From: Nostoc sp. PCC 7107
GTDB lineage: Bacteria; Cyanobacteriota; Cyanobacteriia; Cyanobacteriales; Nostocaceae
NCBI RefSeq assembly: GCF_000316625.1
Contig: NC_019676.1
Location: 3,614,501-3,678,500, forward strand
DNA length: 64,000 bases
Reading direction: 5' to 3'
Shown: piece by piece, positions 26,001-35,954 of the stretch
How positions within the stretch are numbered: position 1 is the first letter of the stretch
How the letters are laid out: the number at the start of each line of letters is the position of its first letter
Position numbers and translations under genes: made by a program
The notes under the pieces: model-generated
Database searches by the model: none
Told to the model about the DNA's origin: nothing
What the model saw: only the letters and a program-made list of their open reading frames with translations

Positions 26001-26861
26001 CTAAGCTGGTGTAACGCTGGCTATTTTGCCGCCTTGCTTATGAATTTGCTGAATTTTGTCAGAAAGCCGTTCGTAAGGTACGATAAAAGCCGTGCTGCTT
26101 CTTCTGATGCTGGGATAGCCGGGACTGCGAAGTCCTGTAACTTCAATACGGTAAACACGATCAGCTTGTCCGACAGCGTTACCTAAATTCCGCTTGGGAG
26201 CTAGATCTGCTGTGGCGCGGAAACTCCAGTTGTTATTACTGCCGGATGGGCCAACAATTGAAGAAGCTAGATTGCTTGCTAATTCCCGTGCTAGGCGTGA
26301 TTTTTTCCCTTCTACTTGGGCGCGATCGCTATTAGCATAGCCTCGGTATAACCTAAATATCCGGTTAAAACCTACTGTCTTTTGCCCTGGTTGAGTTTCA
26401 AAACCACGATAATAAGGTACAATGCTATCACCAAAATTGTTTTGATACTCTACAGAATCAATGTAAGAGTCAACTTCAGCGTCGTAGCCTTTGTTTTGGT
26501 ACAAGTCGAGGTGATAAACAACTTCTGACTCATCGTAAGGAGCGCGACCCAACAAATGTTTATAGTTGAGTTCGATCAAACGAGTTTGGAAGCTGTTATA
26601 GAAAAACTTGGTTTTGTAGAGTTCTGATTTGGCAACGCTACGCACAAACTCCCGCACTGTCAGGTTTCCGTCCCGCAGGAGTGATTCTGCGCTTACGAGG
26701 CGTTCTGATGCCATGACGTAATCATTACCCAAGACTTGCCGATATACGGCACGAATCACGGCTTCGACTTCTTCTTTGCTGGCGTTGGGGCGCAGTTCAA
26801 CTCTACGTGCTTCGCTGTATGGCTCTGTCCCTAGCCTAGATGCTGCTGTTGTAATTGCCAT
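26001..26861 (-). CDS. cpcC: Phycocyanin-associated rod linker CpcC
   Basis: A 286-residue rod linker. The N-terminal Pfam00427 domain (residues about 20-150, [15 protein letters not shown]...[15 protein letters not shown]) joins hexamers; the C-terminal CpcD-like domain (about 230-286, [15 protein letters not shown]...IHKQGGKI) contacts the next hexamer. It follows cpcA after a stem-loop. Confidence 0.94.
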   Translation of the reverse strand: MAITTAASRLGTEPYSEARRVELRPNASKEEVEAVIRAVYRQVLGNDYVMASERLVSAESLLRDGNLTVREFVRSVAKSELYKTKFFYNSFQTRLIELNYKHLLGRAPYDESEVVYHLDLYQNKGYDAEVDSYIDSVEYQNNFGDSIVPYYRGFETQPGQKTVGFNRIFRLYRGYANSDRAQVEGKKSRLARELASNLASSIVGPSGSNNNWSFRATADLAPKRNLGNAVGQADRVYRIEVTGLRSPGYPSIRRSSTAFIVPYERLSDKIQQIHKQGGKIASVTPA

Positions 26862-26946
26862 TTTCTATCCCCCTATTGATGTTCGGCTGTTTAGAACCGA
26901 CTGCTTGCTGAAATAAAGCCTTTTATTTATTCCCACATAAAAACTA

Positions 26947-27008
26947 TGCCCGGGGCTAGATCCAACTGCTAGGTGATTCCATCCAGCACTTGCATCCCTC
27001 CCCGGGCA
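26947..27008 (-). promoter_or_regulatory. cpcA-cpcC intergenic stem-loop
   Basis: Arms TGCCCGGGG and CCCCGGGCA are perfect complements around a 44-base loop. In other cyanobacteria hairpins at this junction protect the cpcBA message and reduce read-through to the linkers, which are needed in smaller amounts; the same is inferred here. Confidence 0.8.
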
Positions 27009-27017
27009 AAAAACTAT

Positions 27018-27509
27018 CTAGCTGAGAGCGTTGATAGCGTAGTCGATGTAGGTGTTAGCTTCGTTAGCAGCTTGACCAGACAAACCATGATTTGCTTTGA
27101 TGTGCTTCAGAGCTTCTACATACCAGCTAGGAGACAAATCAAAGGAGCTGTTGATTTCAGCCAAACCAGCAATTAAGTATTCATCCAATGGGCCAGTACC
27201 ACCAGCAACTAAGCTATAGGTGATGATCCGTAGGTAGTGACCAACGTCACGAGCGCACTTGGATTTACCACGGCTGTCAGCAGCGAAGTTAGGGCCGGGT
27301 GTTTGGGTGGTGTAAGGGAATTTTTGGTAAACAGCTTGGGTTGCACCATCGATCAAGCGTTGAGCGTTGGAGGTCAAACCACGAGCAGCTTCTAAACTAG
27401 CGGCAGCACGTACATAACGACCGTTAACAGCTTGCAATTCGGTGTTGCCTAAGAAACGTCCTTGGGTGTCAGCAGCTGCAATAGCTTCGGTAATTGGTGT
27501 TTTAACCAT
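27018..27509 (-). CDS. cpcA: Phycocyanin alpha subunit
   Basis: A 163-residue phycobiliprotein of globin-like fold. [12 protein letters not shown] holds the chromophore Cys (about residue 84), to which CpcE/F adds phycocyanobilin. [14 protein letters not shown] is the family start. It pairs with CpcB as an alpha-beta monomer and hexamers of the rod. Confidence 0.97.
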   Translation of the reverse strand: MVKTPITEAIAAADTQGRFLGNTELQAVNGRYVRAAASLEAARGLTSNAQRLIDGATQAVYQKFPYTTQTPGPNFAADSRGKSKCARDVGHYLRIITYSLVAGGTGPLDEYLIAGLAEINSSFDLSPSWYVEALKHIKANHGLSGQAANEANTYIDYAINALS

Positions 27510-27587
27510 CTTTTCAAATCTCCTTGGTATTTTTTAGTCTTTTTACCTAGTTGCCTAATACTTGCGTATTAGACTTTGGGACTGCTA

Positions 27588-28109
27588 TTAACCAACAGCA
27601 GCAGCAGCACGATCAAAGTAGCTTGCTACTTCGGAGATCAATGCACTGCAATCACCTTTGGTGATACCGTTAGGATCGTTAGCGATCGCAACAGCCGCGT
27701 CTTTCATCTTCTGAACGCCAACAGCTACAGAAGAACCAGGTGTACCTAGAGCGTTGTAGGTTTCACGCAAGCCGTTTAAGCAGCGATCATCCAGGACACT
27801 TGCATCACCAGCTAAAATAGCGTATGTTACATAGCGCAAAATGATTTCCATGTCGCGCAAGCAAGCAGCCATGCGACGGTTGGTGTAAGCGTTACCACCA
27901 GGAGCGATCAATTGGGGTTGCTCTTCAAACAACGCACGAGCAGCGTTGGTAACGATAGCAGAAGCGTTGCTTGTAATGCGGTTAACAACATCTAAGCGCT
28001 TGCTGCCTTCTTTAACAACGTTAGATAGAGCATCTAATTGTTCGTTGCTTAAGAATTCGCCTCTAGCATCAGCTTGAGAAGTTACCTTGGTGAATACATC
28101 TAATGTCAT
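27588..28109 (-). CDS. cpcB: Phycocyanin beta subunit
   Basis: A 173-residue phycobiliprotein. Chromophore sites are Cys in RMAACLRDM (about residue 82) and in KGDCSALI (about 153). The conserved Asn used for methylation is near residue 72 (GGNAYTN). It is the first gene of the cpc part of the cluster. Confidence 0.97.
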   Translation of the reverse strand: MTLDVFTKVTSQADARGEFLSNEQLDALSNVVKEGSKRLDVVNRITSNASAIVTNAARALFEEQPQLIAPGGNAYTNRRMAACLRDMEIILRYVTYAILAGDASVLDDRCLNGLRETYNALGTPGSSVAVGVQKMKDAAVAIANDPNGITKGDCSALISEVASYFDRAAAAVG

Positions 28110-28699
28110 GGACTCTAATCTCCTAATTCCTTAGTTGAGAGATGTCTCGATTAAAACTGGTAATGTTTTATCAATTTTGGTTGGGATGGAACATAACAGA
28201 CCAAGTATCTCTTTGTATTTTTGCTGCCTCTCAAATTTGCCTGTTGATTCATAAAAAAATTATGAGAACCAGGTTTGGTTTTATGAGAAACGAGCAAGCT
28301 TTACGAATTGACTGCCTTGTTTATGTTCTGTCTGTTATTTACCCCTCCAGCTTATGTTTATACAACGCTATAGATCCTTTATTTGTTACAAATTATGAAT
28401 AAATAAGTTGCAGTCATAAGAACCCCTTCAAATCCTTTACATACAAGGACTGTACCTGAGAAAAGTCCAGATTTTTTGTTACACAACTTCATGATTTACC
28501 AATTTTTTCGTAAATTATATCCCGTTTAATATTTTCTTAATTTTTCTAGAACCCTTACCAAGCAAGATATTGCAGTTTTACACCAGTTTTCGCATCCGGA
28601 TGGTTATTGTGAAGAAACATAAAATAAATATTTCGCAACATTTTTGTGAGTGGTTGGTTTAGGCTCAGGGGATGATTTGTATGAGTCGTTTCTAGTTTG
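28110..28699 (-). promoter_or_regulatory. cpcB promoter and leader region
   Basis: 590 non-coding bases between pecF and cpcB. A TATAAT lies on the minus strand at 28514-28519, with only a weak -35 (TTAAGA, 15-base spacing). A transcript from there would have a leader of about 400 bases, as known for cpc operons. Short open frames on either strand look spurious. Confidence 0.4.
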
Positions 28700-29314
28700 T
28701 TATTTGTGCGCTTTTCCTGACTCCAAGGCCAAGACGATGCGAGATCGCACGACGTTATCGGTTTCCCCAGCGATCGCAGTTTGTAAAGCAACTTGGGTTT
28801 CGGAGGTGATAATTGCTTGTAAAGATACCGCCGCAGCATAACGCAATCCCCAATCTTCAGGGTTAAGCAAAGCCCAAATGAGCTTTTCTTGAACAATACC
28901 AATAACTTCTGCATCGGGAGAATTCAGAGCAATTTTGCCTAATCCTCTTGCAGCAATCCGGCGCACATTCCCTTGGCAATGATTGGCGACAGTTGTACCC
29001 ACAACTTCCGCTAATACATCCAATGAGTCTGGAGAACCAATTTGAGCTAAAGCCTGAATAATATGGGCTTGCAAACCTTGATCACAAGAAGCTTTGTAAG
29101 CAATAATTAACGGTTTTACTGTCGAATTTCCCAGCTTCACTAACACCTGTACAGCAGCAGCCCTCACCGTTGGATGATGATGACTCAAAACAGCAATTAA
29201 GGCGTTAATAACCTCTAGCTCTGGTATTTCACTAACTGTGATTGCTGTAATTGCGGCAATCACGGTTTCTGGTGTACTGGCATGATTGATTTGTGAAATT
29301 AATTTTTCATTCAT
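28700..29314 (-). CDS. pecF: Phycoviolobilin lyase-isomerase subunit PecF
   Basis: About 204 residues from ATG 29314 (MNEKLIS); an in-frame ATG four codons upstream exists. HEAT-like repeats. The NHCQGN motif (ANHCQGNVRR) is the hallmark of PecF, whose His-Cys pair is needed for isomerising phycocyanobilin to phycoviolobilin during attachment to Cys84 of PecA. With PecE it forms the lyase-isomerase. Confidence 0.93.
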   Translation of the reverse strand: MNEKLISQINHASTPETVIAAITAITVSEIPELEVINALIAVLSHHHPTVRAAAVQVLVKLGNSTVKPLIIAYKASCDQGLQAHIIQALAQIGSPDSLDVLAEVVGTTVANHCQGNVRRIAARGLGKIALNSPDAEVIGIVQEKLIWALLNPEDWGLRYAAAVSLQAIITSETQVALQTAIAGETDNVVRSRIVLALESGKAHK

Positions 29315-29447
29315 AAAAAACTGCATGGCAAAAAGGACTGGTGATAGAAGTAAAAGGTAAAAGGTAAAAGAGCTATAAAAATATTTTGCCTTTTTACTTT
29401 TTATTTTTGACTTTTAATTACCAATGTCGAAAATTAACTTTTGAATT

Positions 29448-30218
29448 TTAAAGTTGAATTAATAAATCATCTATCGTTTGAAAAATCAACAACGCAATAT
29501 CTTGTTCATAATTATTACTCTCCAAAAGTGCTTCTAAAATGCGCTTTAAGTTCAGCAGCTTCAAACTATTAGGAACCTGCGCTGTTAATATTGCTTGTAT
29601 AGCTTGTTGATGTCCAACTGCACCTAAGTCAAAAACCGCAGCCCAACGTAAATACATATTGTCGTGGGTGAGATTTTTAACAATACGTTCGATGTATTGG
29701 GGTTCCTGAGTTAAAAGATACATATATCGAGCCGCAGCACATTGCACTCGTTCCGAAGGATGTTTTAAAAATGCTTCAATTTGTGGCTGTGCTAACCAAA
29801 CTTGGAGCGTTGCTAATGCTTCAATTAAAGCCTCATAGGGTTGTTCTTGAGTGCTTTGCAAAAGATTGAGTAAAGGAATTACCGCTCTTTTGTCACCAAT
29901 AGCGGCTAAAGCAGCGATCGCCGCTTCTCGCAGACGCAAATCTTCGTCACACTCTAACGCTGTTACTAACGCAGGTACAGCTTGGGGATTTTTCAATTGT
30001 CCTAAAGCGCGTGCAGCTTGACGACGCAACGGATAACCCCCCAATGGGATGCGATACCGTTCATCAAATAAAGCATCACATAACGCCATACAGCCCGCTT
30101 GCACTTGATGTTTACCTAACCACCAAGCCGCATAATAGCGAATTTGATTATCATCACTAGATAATGCAGCGATCGCTGTTTCTGGCGAAAGAATTGGTTC
30201 GGCGGTGTTAGTGGTCAT
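29448..30218 (-). CDS. pecE: Phycoviolobilin lyase-isomerase subunit PecE
   Basis: A 256-residue HEAT-repeat protein, CpcE-like. IRYYAAWWLGK is the conserved YYAAWWL motif. It works with PecF to attach and isomerise the bilin on PecA. It follows pecC after a strong stem-loop. Confidence 0.93.
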   Translation of the reverse strand: MTTNTAEPILSPETAIAALSSDDNQIRYYAAWWLGKHQVQAGCMALCDALFDERYRIPLGGYPLRRQAARALGQLKNPQAVPALVTALECDEDLRLREAAIAALAAIGDKRAVIPLLNLLQSTQEQPYEALIEALATLQVWLAQPQIEAFLKHPSERVQCAAARYMYLLTQEPQYIERIVKNLTHDNMYLRWAAVFDLGAVGHQQAIQAILTAQVPNSLKLLNLKRILEALLESNNYEQDIALLIFQTIDDLLIQL

Positions 30219-30244
30219 GATGAAGTATGGGTATAAGGGATTAA

Positions 30245-30290
30245 GGGTGTAGGGGTGTAGAGATTTTTACACTCTTATACCCCTACACCC
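30245..30290 (-). promoter_or_regulatory. pecC-pecE intergenic stem-loop
   Basis: GGGTGTAGGGGT (30245-30256) pairs perfectly with ACCCCTACACCC (30279-30290), with partial inner pairing. Placed between linker and lyase genes, it may attenuate or protect mRNA so that lyase is made at lower level. Confidence 0.7.
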
Positions 30291-30330
30291 TCACACCCAA
30301 TTTCAAGGATTATCTGCTGAAATTACTCTA

Positions 30331-31167
30331 TTACACTTGCGAAATGCTGACTATTTTACCGCCACGCTTGTGAATTTCTTGGTATATAGCTGAGAGGCGT
30401 TCATAAGGTACGGTGTAAGTCTGACGACTGCGGCGGACTGCGGCTTGAGAACCGATTTTACCAGCGATCGCTTCAACAACGAACATCCGGCCATCTCCTT
30501 TGGCAGCCGAACTAATTAAAGTCGGTGCTTCTGAAACAAAACCTGTACCTGCGGAAGTTGGTGGCAAAATTCCATTAGCCAAATTCAATGAAATTTTCGT
30601 CCTCAGACGAGAATTTTTCCGCCCCATTTGGGCATTATCACTGTTACCACAACCGCGATAAAGTTCCAATATGCGGTTAAAACCTACCGTTTTCATTCCG
30701 GGAATTGACTGAAATCCATGATGATAAGGAACGATAAAATTCCCAAAAGCATTATTATATTCTGGGCTATAAATGTAAGACTGAATATCTGCGTCATAGC
30801 CACGAGCAGCATATAAATCTACATGAAAAGCAATCTCTGATTGATCGTAGGGTGCGCGTCCCAGTAAGTGCTTATAATTTAATTCAATAAACCGCACTTG
30901 AGAGTTTTGATAAAAAAAGCATTCTTTGTAAAATTCAGATTTTGCTAAAGTCTCGACAAATTGCCGGACACTAATTTTGCCATTACGCAATAAAGCTTCA
31001 GCACTAGTAAATTTTTGGCTGGCATATAGTCCCTGACGACCGAAAATTTGTTGATAAGCAGCCCGAAATACTTTTTGTAATTCGTCTTCAGTCCAATTTT
31101 GTCGTAACTCAACTTTAACGCCGATTTCGTCTCTGATGCCTAGCCGTTCTGCAACTGAACTACTCAT
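30331..31167 (-). CDS. pecC: Phycoerythrocyanin-associated rod linker PecC
   Basis: A 278-residue linker: N-terminal Pfam00427 domain ([15 protein letters not shown]...[15 protein letters not shown]) and a C-terminal CpcD-like domain ([16 protein letters not shown]...EIHKRGGKI). It joins the terminal phycoerythrocyanin hexamer to the phycocyanin rod. It follows pecA after a hairpin. Confidence 0.93.
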   Translation of the reverse strand: MSSSVAERLGIRDEIGVKVELRQNWTEDELQKVFRAAYQQIFGRQGLYASQKFTSAEALLRNGKISVRQFVETLAKSEFYKECFFYQNSQVRFIELNYKHLLGRAPYDQSEIAFHVDLYAARGYDADIQSYIYSPEYNNAFGNFIVPYHHGFQSIPGMKTVGFNRILELYRGCGNSDNAQMGRKNSRLRTKISLNLANGILPPTSAGTGFVSEAPTLISSAAKGDGRMFVVEAIAGKIGSQAAVRRSRQTYTVPYERLSAIYQEIHKRGGKIVSISQV

Positions 31168-31209
31168 TTTAACAATTGCTCCTGTTTAAATTTTTGTTCG
31201 CAATAAATT

Positions 31210-31293
31210 TGGGTTTTTGGTAGTAGAAAAATGCCGTAACTAAAGTAGAAAACTAGTCTAGTTATTCAGCAATACTCTATTTCCAAAAACCCA
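31210..31293 (-). promoter_or_regulatory. pecA-pecC intergenic stem-loop
   Basis: Perfect 11-base arms TGGGTTTTTGG and CCAAAAACCCA around a 62-base loop. The position mirrors the cpcA-cpcC hairpin, so it probably also sets the subunit-to-linker ratio. Confidence 0.65.
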
Positions 31294-31303
31294 CAAGTTT
31301 GTA

Positions 31304-31792
31304 TTAGCTTAATGCGTTGATTGCATAGTTGAGGTAGATGTTAGCTTCACCGGCAACATCACCATTTAAACCATGATTGTCACGCACAAACTCAAGAGCA
31401 GCTACATACCAACTAGGAGATAAACCCAAAGCACTATTGAGTTCACTCAACCCAGCAACTACATATTCATCTAAAGGGCCAGTACCGCCAACTACACAAC
31501 AATAACTAATGGTGCGGAGATAGTGATCAATATCGCGTACACACTTAGATTTCCCTTCGGGTGTAGACGCATATTGAGGTCCACTCATTTGAGTTGTGTA
31601 GGGGAATTTTTGATAAACATGATTTGCTGCTGCTTCTGACCATTTTTTGCCATTATTGCTAAATGCTTTGGCAGCATCTAAACCTGCACGAGCGCGGTTG
31701 AAACGACCAAATACTGCTTGCATTTCGGTATTACTGAGATAAGAACCGCGCACATCAGCAGCAGATATCGCTTCAGTTAAAGGCGTTTTCAT
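31304..31792 (-). CDS. pecA: Phycoerythrocyanin alpha subunit
   Basis: A 162-residue phycobiliprotein. [12 protein letters not shown] has the Cys (about 84) that carries phycoviolobilin, added by PecE/F. It differs from CpcA mainly around the chromophore pocket. The protein forms the rod-tip hexamers that absorb green-yellow light and allow growth in dim light. Confidence 0.95.
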   Translation of the reverse strand: MKTPLTEAISAADVRGSYLSNTEMQAVFGRFNRARAGLDAAKAFSNNGKKWSEAAANHVYQKFPYTTQMSGPQYASTPEGKSKCVRDIDHYLRTISYCCVVGGTGPLDEYVVAGLSELNSALGLSPSWYVAALEFVRDNHGLNGDVAGEANIYLNYAINALS

Positions 31793-31865
31793 AATTCTCC
31801 TAATCTCCTCGATTTTCGACTAATTACTAACAACCAGTTGGCGAAAAATTTGCCCAAAAAATTTA

Positions 31866-32384
31866 TTAAACAACAGCACTAGCAGCGCGATCAAAATAGT
31901 TAGCCAATTCAGCTATCAGTTGACTACAATCACCTTTGCTAATACCATTGGAGTTATTAGCAATTTCGATCGCTGCATCTTTCATTTTGTGAATGCCTGA
32001 AGCTACAGCATCACCAGGAGTACCTAGAGCATTGTAGGTTTCGCGGAGACCATTCAAGCAGCGATCGTCCATAATGCTGGCATCACCCGCTAGTACAGAA
32101 TAGGTGACATAACGTAGAATAAATCCTAAGTCACGAATACAAGCAGCTTGATTACGGTTATGGAAACAAGCACCACCAGCATTAAAAATTTGCGGACGTT
32201 CAGCAACTAAAGCCCGATAGGCATTAGCTACAATTGAAGAAGCATTACCATTGAGTCGGTTAACTATATCTAACCGCTTATTACTATCAGCAACCATTGC
32301 TGATAATGCGTTGATTTCTTCACCAGTAAGATATGAACCTTTTTTATCGGCTTGTTCAACTACTTTGGAAAAAGCGTCGAGCAT
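31866..32384 (-). CDS. pecB: Phycoerythrocyanin beta subunit
   Basis: A 172-residue phycobiliprotein with chromophore Cys in QAACIRDLG (about 82) and KGDCSQLI (about 153). It is the first gene of the whole cluster. AGGAGGAAT before the ATG is a strong ribosome-binding site. Confidence 0.95.
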   Translation of the reverse strand: MLDAFSKVVEQADKKGSYLTGEEINALSAMVADSNKRLDIVNRLNGNASSIVANAYRALVAERPQIFNAGGACFHNRNQAACIRDLGFILRYVTYSVLAGDASIMDDRCLNGLRETYNALGTPGDAVASGIHKMKDAAIEIANNSNGISKGDCSQLIAELANYFDRAASAVV

Positions 32385-33164
32385 TTTCTATTCCTCCTAA
32401 AGGTCATTCATTGCAGATATTTGATTAAGGCTATAGCAATTAATCTATTGAAAAAACTTTATTGCATCACAGAATAGATATTTCAAATTATGATTTGAAA
32501 TAACAATAATTTTGCGGCAATCAACTATTCCCAAAAACAGCTAATTTTGCTGGTTTTTCTAATTGCTTTTAAAACCTTGTTCGTATTTTATATATTGGTT
32601 GAGTTACTTTATTCTTAAGTTTTGTAAAATAGTGTTACCCCATACATCTTTTTCGCTAAAGTATTGCTCTACAAAGCTTTTGCTGATGCTAAGTCAATAT
32701 TTGCTTTACAATTAAACATTTTTGGATATATTACTTCATACAGTTTCTCAGCTTTTTTGAGCTAAGTAAAAAATACAACTTATATATCAGGGTTTTCTGA
32801 CAGTATGACTTGTGGATGTGTTTTAGCACAGCAGGAATCAAGCTACTACTCAATACAAACTAAAAGCTGAAAATTCAAGCCTTTTAACTTTTAAGTTTTT
32901 ATTTTTCTCTTTCATTGAGTGTTAGTAGTTTTTGAAAATTTTTAGATAGAATCTGTAACATATATCACAATATTTAATTTTTATTAGCTAAATAAAATGA
33001 TTTTAATTTTAGGTAGCAGATATATTCTTAATTTACTTATAACTTTTTGTTTATGAGCATTTCATCCAGCATTGCTATTGCTTACTGCGATTTTTGGCAA
33101 AAATCAATAATGTAAGCTTTTGTAAAGCAACGTGAAGCAAAGTTAGAAAATTCTTTCGATTTTT
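32385..33164 (-). promoter_or_regulatory. pecB upstream region
   Basis: 780 AT-rich non-coding bases between the RluD-type gene and pecB. It should contain the pec promoter and a long leader; I cannot fix the boxes by eye. A weak hairpin (CTCAGCTTTTTTGAG, near 32747) is too far from either gene to assign. Confidence 0.35.
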
Positions 33165-34103
33165 TTAAAAAGAGATTGCTCCTCTGCGGCGCAAAACTTC
33201 TAGTAAGGTTGTAAAGCTTGGAGGTGGTGGTGCTGTTACCTCAATCCAATCTTCGGAAATAGGGTGCTGCAATTTTAGCCGCCAAGCGTGTAATGCTTGA
33301 CCGGGAAGATTTACGCCGACAGAACGACCAGAACCATAAACAGGATCACCAACAATGGGATGTCCGATTTTGGCACTATGGACTCGAATTTGATGAGTAC
33401 GTCCCGTTTCTAATTGAAAGTGAATTAATGTGTAGTTACCCAAACGCTCTAATACTTGCCAATGCGTAACTGCTGCGCGTCCACCTTCTTCTACAGGGAC
33501 AACGGCCATTTTTTTGCGATCTTGGGGATGGCGACCAATGGGGAAATCTATCTTACCACTTTGAGTTTTTGGCGCACCGTAAACTACGCCTAAATATTCT
33601 CGCTGTGCGGTTTTAGCTTGAAGTTGTGCTTGCAAATGTTGATAGGCGATGTCAGTTTTGACAATAGCGATCGCACCTGTTGTATCCTTATCCAATCGGT
33701 GGACAATTCCCGGACGTTGAACTCCGCCAATACCGGGAAGGTTAGGACAGTGTGCCAACAAAGCATTTACTAGTGTGCCATCATAATGTCCCGGTGCAGG
33801 ATGGACAACTAAACCAGCGGGTTTGTTGAGGATAAGTAACTGATCATCTTCATAAAGAATATCTAGAGGAATATCTTCCGCTTGTAGCTCTAGGGGTTGC
33901 GCTTCTGGTATTTGTAGAGTTATGCGATCGCCTGCTTTCACATTCACCTTCTTAGATGTGCAGACTTGATCGTTAACTTGCACATTACCCTGTTCGATAA
34001 ATTGCTGAATGCGAGAACGAGAAATATCTGGTAATTCTTCCGCAAGATAACGGTCTAAACGTTGACTATTTTCTGAAACTTGTAAATTAAATTCTGTCTG
34101 CAT
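33165..34103 (-). CDS. RluD-family 23S rRNA pseudouridine synthase
   Basis: A 312-residue enzyme. An N-terminal S4 RNA-binding domain (RLDRYLAEELPDISRSRIQQ) precedes the catalytic domain with HRLDKDTTG (catalytic Asp138), then GRTHQIRVH. It converts uridines to pseudouridine in rRNA. RluC/RluD specificity cannot be decided from sequence alone; RluD is more likely with this S4 plus domain layout. Confidence 0.93.
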   Translation of the reverse strand: MQTEFNLQVSENSQRLDRYLAEELPDISRSRIQQFIEQGNVQVNDQVCTSKKVNVKAGDRITLQIPEAQPLELQAEDIPLDILYEDDQLLILNKPAGLVVHPAPGHYDGTLVNALLAHCPNLPGIGGVQRPGIVHRLDKDTTGAIAIVKTDIAYQHLQAQLQAKTAQREYLGVVYGAPKTQSGKIDFPIGRHPQDRKKMAVVPVEEGGRAAVTHWQVLERLGNYTLIHFQLETGRTHQIRVHSAKIGHPIVGDPVYGSGRSVGVNLPGQALHAWRLKLQHPISEDWIEVTAPPPPSFTTLLEVLRRRGAISF

Positions 34104-34227
34104 CGAAAATAAGGTTGTGGTGAGTAGGAAATAAGGACAGCTAAGGATGATGACTGGGTAAGACTTAATATCTCACACTTCATACTTCATGCAGTTTCAC
34201 TTTAGATTGTTAACTAGTGAATTTTAA

Positions 34228-34245
34228 ACTCCCCAATAGGGGAGT
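34228..34245. repeat. Subterminal hairpin at the left end of the IS110-like element
   Basis: ACTCCCC-AATA-GGGGAGT, a perfect 7-base stem, 7 bases beyond the transposase stop. A near-identical hairpin lies on the other side of the gene (35896-35915). Confidence 0.6.
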
Positions 34246-34252
34246 AGTAGGT

Positions 34253-35650
34253 TTATGATACTGCTTGCACTGCTTTCTTTAATTCCTTGAACATCAGCCG
34301 TAGACCGTAGGCAGCAGTTTGTGAGATGACTAAATTACCAAAGCCTTTTTTGACCTCACGCTGTTTCACGCCAGGGGCAATGTCACCGACCGCCATTGAT
34401 GTAGTTAAACTCATCTGCATAGTTTGGAGTGTGAGGTTAAGCGTCGCTTCCATCTGTGGCTGCAACTCTTTTGAGACCATAGGAAGTAGGTTTAACTTCA
34501 GCGATCGCTGAAATTCTTTGAGTGCCTGTTGCTGAAGTCGAGCCACAGCTTTTGTTTTCCACAGTTCGGGATTGTCCTGAAATTGAGCTTTACGCTGATC
34601 GTAAAATTCCCCCAATTTCTGGCCAAACTCGTTTTTTGGCCTGGCTTGTTCGGGAGCGATAATGTCGAGTATCCAGAGGTAAAGCTGAGAACGACACAAT
34701 TTAGAACCGGCTCCAGTATTCATGGTTTCCTTATCACCGCTGGAGTTTTCATCTTTGGCCATTCCCAGCCGCCGTTTAAATCTACCAAGAGATTCAAATT
34801 TTGTGATCGGGTAAATTTGGCTGATCAGTAATGCCTGTGGTTTGATACCGATACCGAACATAGTCATAACTCGACGGTAGGGGATAAATTCACCAGAGTT
34901 CAGAATTTCTAAAATCTCATGTTGAATTTCTGCTTCCCAGTCATGCAGGTCACACACCATACCAGCTAATTTTCTGGTAAAAGTGGTAATTCCCACGCCA
35001 TATTTTTTAGCAATGGATTTTTCATACAGTTTGTCATAGTAACTACTTCCTCGCTTGAGGGTACGCTCTCGCCCCGCAAGCCAAGCCCAAAGGGGAAGCG
35101 CACCATCTGAGGCAGATGGCTGACTTTTATTAAGTGCAGCTTCAGGAAATTCCCTGGCTAACTGTTGCCTAGCACGGTTGATGACTGGTGATTGAATCTT
35201 ATTTAAAGATTGCAACTGTAACCACAAATGGCGCATTTGTGCCACCTTACCCGCTTCAAATTGCAGGAAAAAATCATCATCATCCCAATGAAGTAAGGCG
35301 TAGGCTGCAAGTGCTAGAGCGTCAGCTTGGTCATTTTTATCTGGGAGTTTATTTTGTTTACGGTAGTGTGTTGCTTCCGCGTGTCCTACCCACAAAACCT
35401 TAATTCCTTCAGCCTCACAAATGTGTGACCAAATCCAAGAATAATGAACTCCAGTAGGTTCCATAACGACAGCATCGGGCTTTAGAGCTAATAATTTATT
35501 GACCCCATCAGCGTTAGCTTTAAATGTTAAAGGGTCATCATCTTTCGGACGTTTATTATCTCGAAAGTGGCTTCTAAAGTTTTTAGGAATTGATGTTAAT
35601 TCCCAAGCAACTACGCTGTTTTTACACACATCCAAACCAACTATTTTCAT
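34253..35650 (-). CDS. IS110-family-like DEDD transposase
   Basis: A 465-residue protein. The N-terminal RuvC-like domain has the IS110 DEDD set: Asp7 (VGLDVCK), Glu64 (MEPTG), Asp104 and Asp107 (DKNDQAD). The C-terminal Tnp2-like region has FGIGIKPQALL and ENSSGDKE...GSKLCRS with serines (303, 304, 316) at the place of the catalytic Ser. It is longer than many IS110 transposases. The frame is intact and may be active. IS110 enzymes use a bridge RNA from the element's non-coding end; a structured region lies just upstream. Confidence 0.85.
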   Translation of the reverse strand: MKIVGLDVCKNSVVAWELTSIPKNFRSHFRDNKRPKDDDPLTFKANADGVNKLLALKPDAVVMEPTGVHYSWIWSHICEAEGIKVLWVGHAEATHYRKQNKLPDKNDQADALALAAYALLHWDDDDFFLQFEAGKVAQMRHLWLQLQSLNKIQSPVINRARQQLAREFPEAALNKSQPSASDGALPLWAWLAGRERTLKRGSSYYDKLYEKSIAKKYGVGITTFTRKLAGMVCDLHDWEAEIQHEILEILNSGEFIPYRRVMTMFGIGIKPQALLISQIYPITKFESLGRFKRRLGMAKDENSSGDKETMNTGAGSKLCRSQLYLWILDIIAPEQARPKNEFGQKLGEFYDQRKAQFQDNPELWKTKAVARLQQQALKEFQRSLKLNLLPMVSKELQPQMEATLNLTLQTMQMSLTTSMAVGDIAPGVKQREVKKGFGNLVISQTAAYGLRLMFKELKKAVQAVS

Positions 35651-35954
35651 TTGTCAAGGTTCTGTTGTATGGGTATTTATTTGCAGCAAAAACTGTGCTA
35701 AAATGAGTCACGAATCACCCAAATTAGTGTTAACAATTCACTTTTAAACTCAACACAGTCGGAAATAGTCAGCAGCAGTGGATTCGTGAAACTGAGAAAC
35801 CTTTAAGGTCATTTCCGGGTAAAAATCCATCCTACTGCTGTTATTTCCCTCTACTTAAAAAGTAGAGGCGGATGAGTTTGCGCGACTCGTCCGCGACTCC
35901 CCAAGATTGGGGAGTTTCGGCTGTTAGTCAGACAGCCATCATCAGGCGAAATAA
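35651..35954 (-). mobile_element. Structured non-coding end upstream of the IS110-like transposase
   Basis: About 300 bases without a gene. The part 35848-35937 holds four consecutive hairpins: CCTCTACTT/AAGTAGAGG, GCGGATGAGT/ACTCGTCCGC (one G-U pair), ACTCCCCAA/TTGGGGAGT and GGCTGT/ACAGCC. None has a T-run, so they are not simple terminators. Position (5' of the transposase) and structure fit a bridge-RNA-type guide of the IS110 subgroup; this is inference. Confidence 0.5.

Noticed and set aside
28142-28402. 86-codon plus-strand frame in the cpcB leader
   Set aside because: Lies antisense in the known cpc leader region, no ribosome-binding site, no protein-like pattern.
35848-35937. Hairpin cluster as tandem terminators of the 35955 gene
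   Set aside because: No T-runs after any stem and the cluster sits on the 5' side of the transposase; an RNA-structure role is more likely, though a termination role cannot be excluded.
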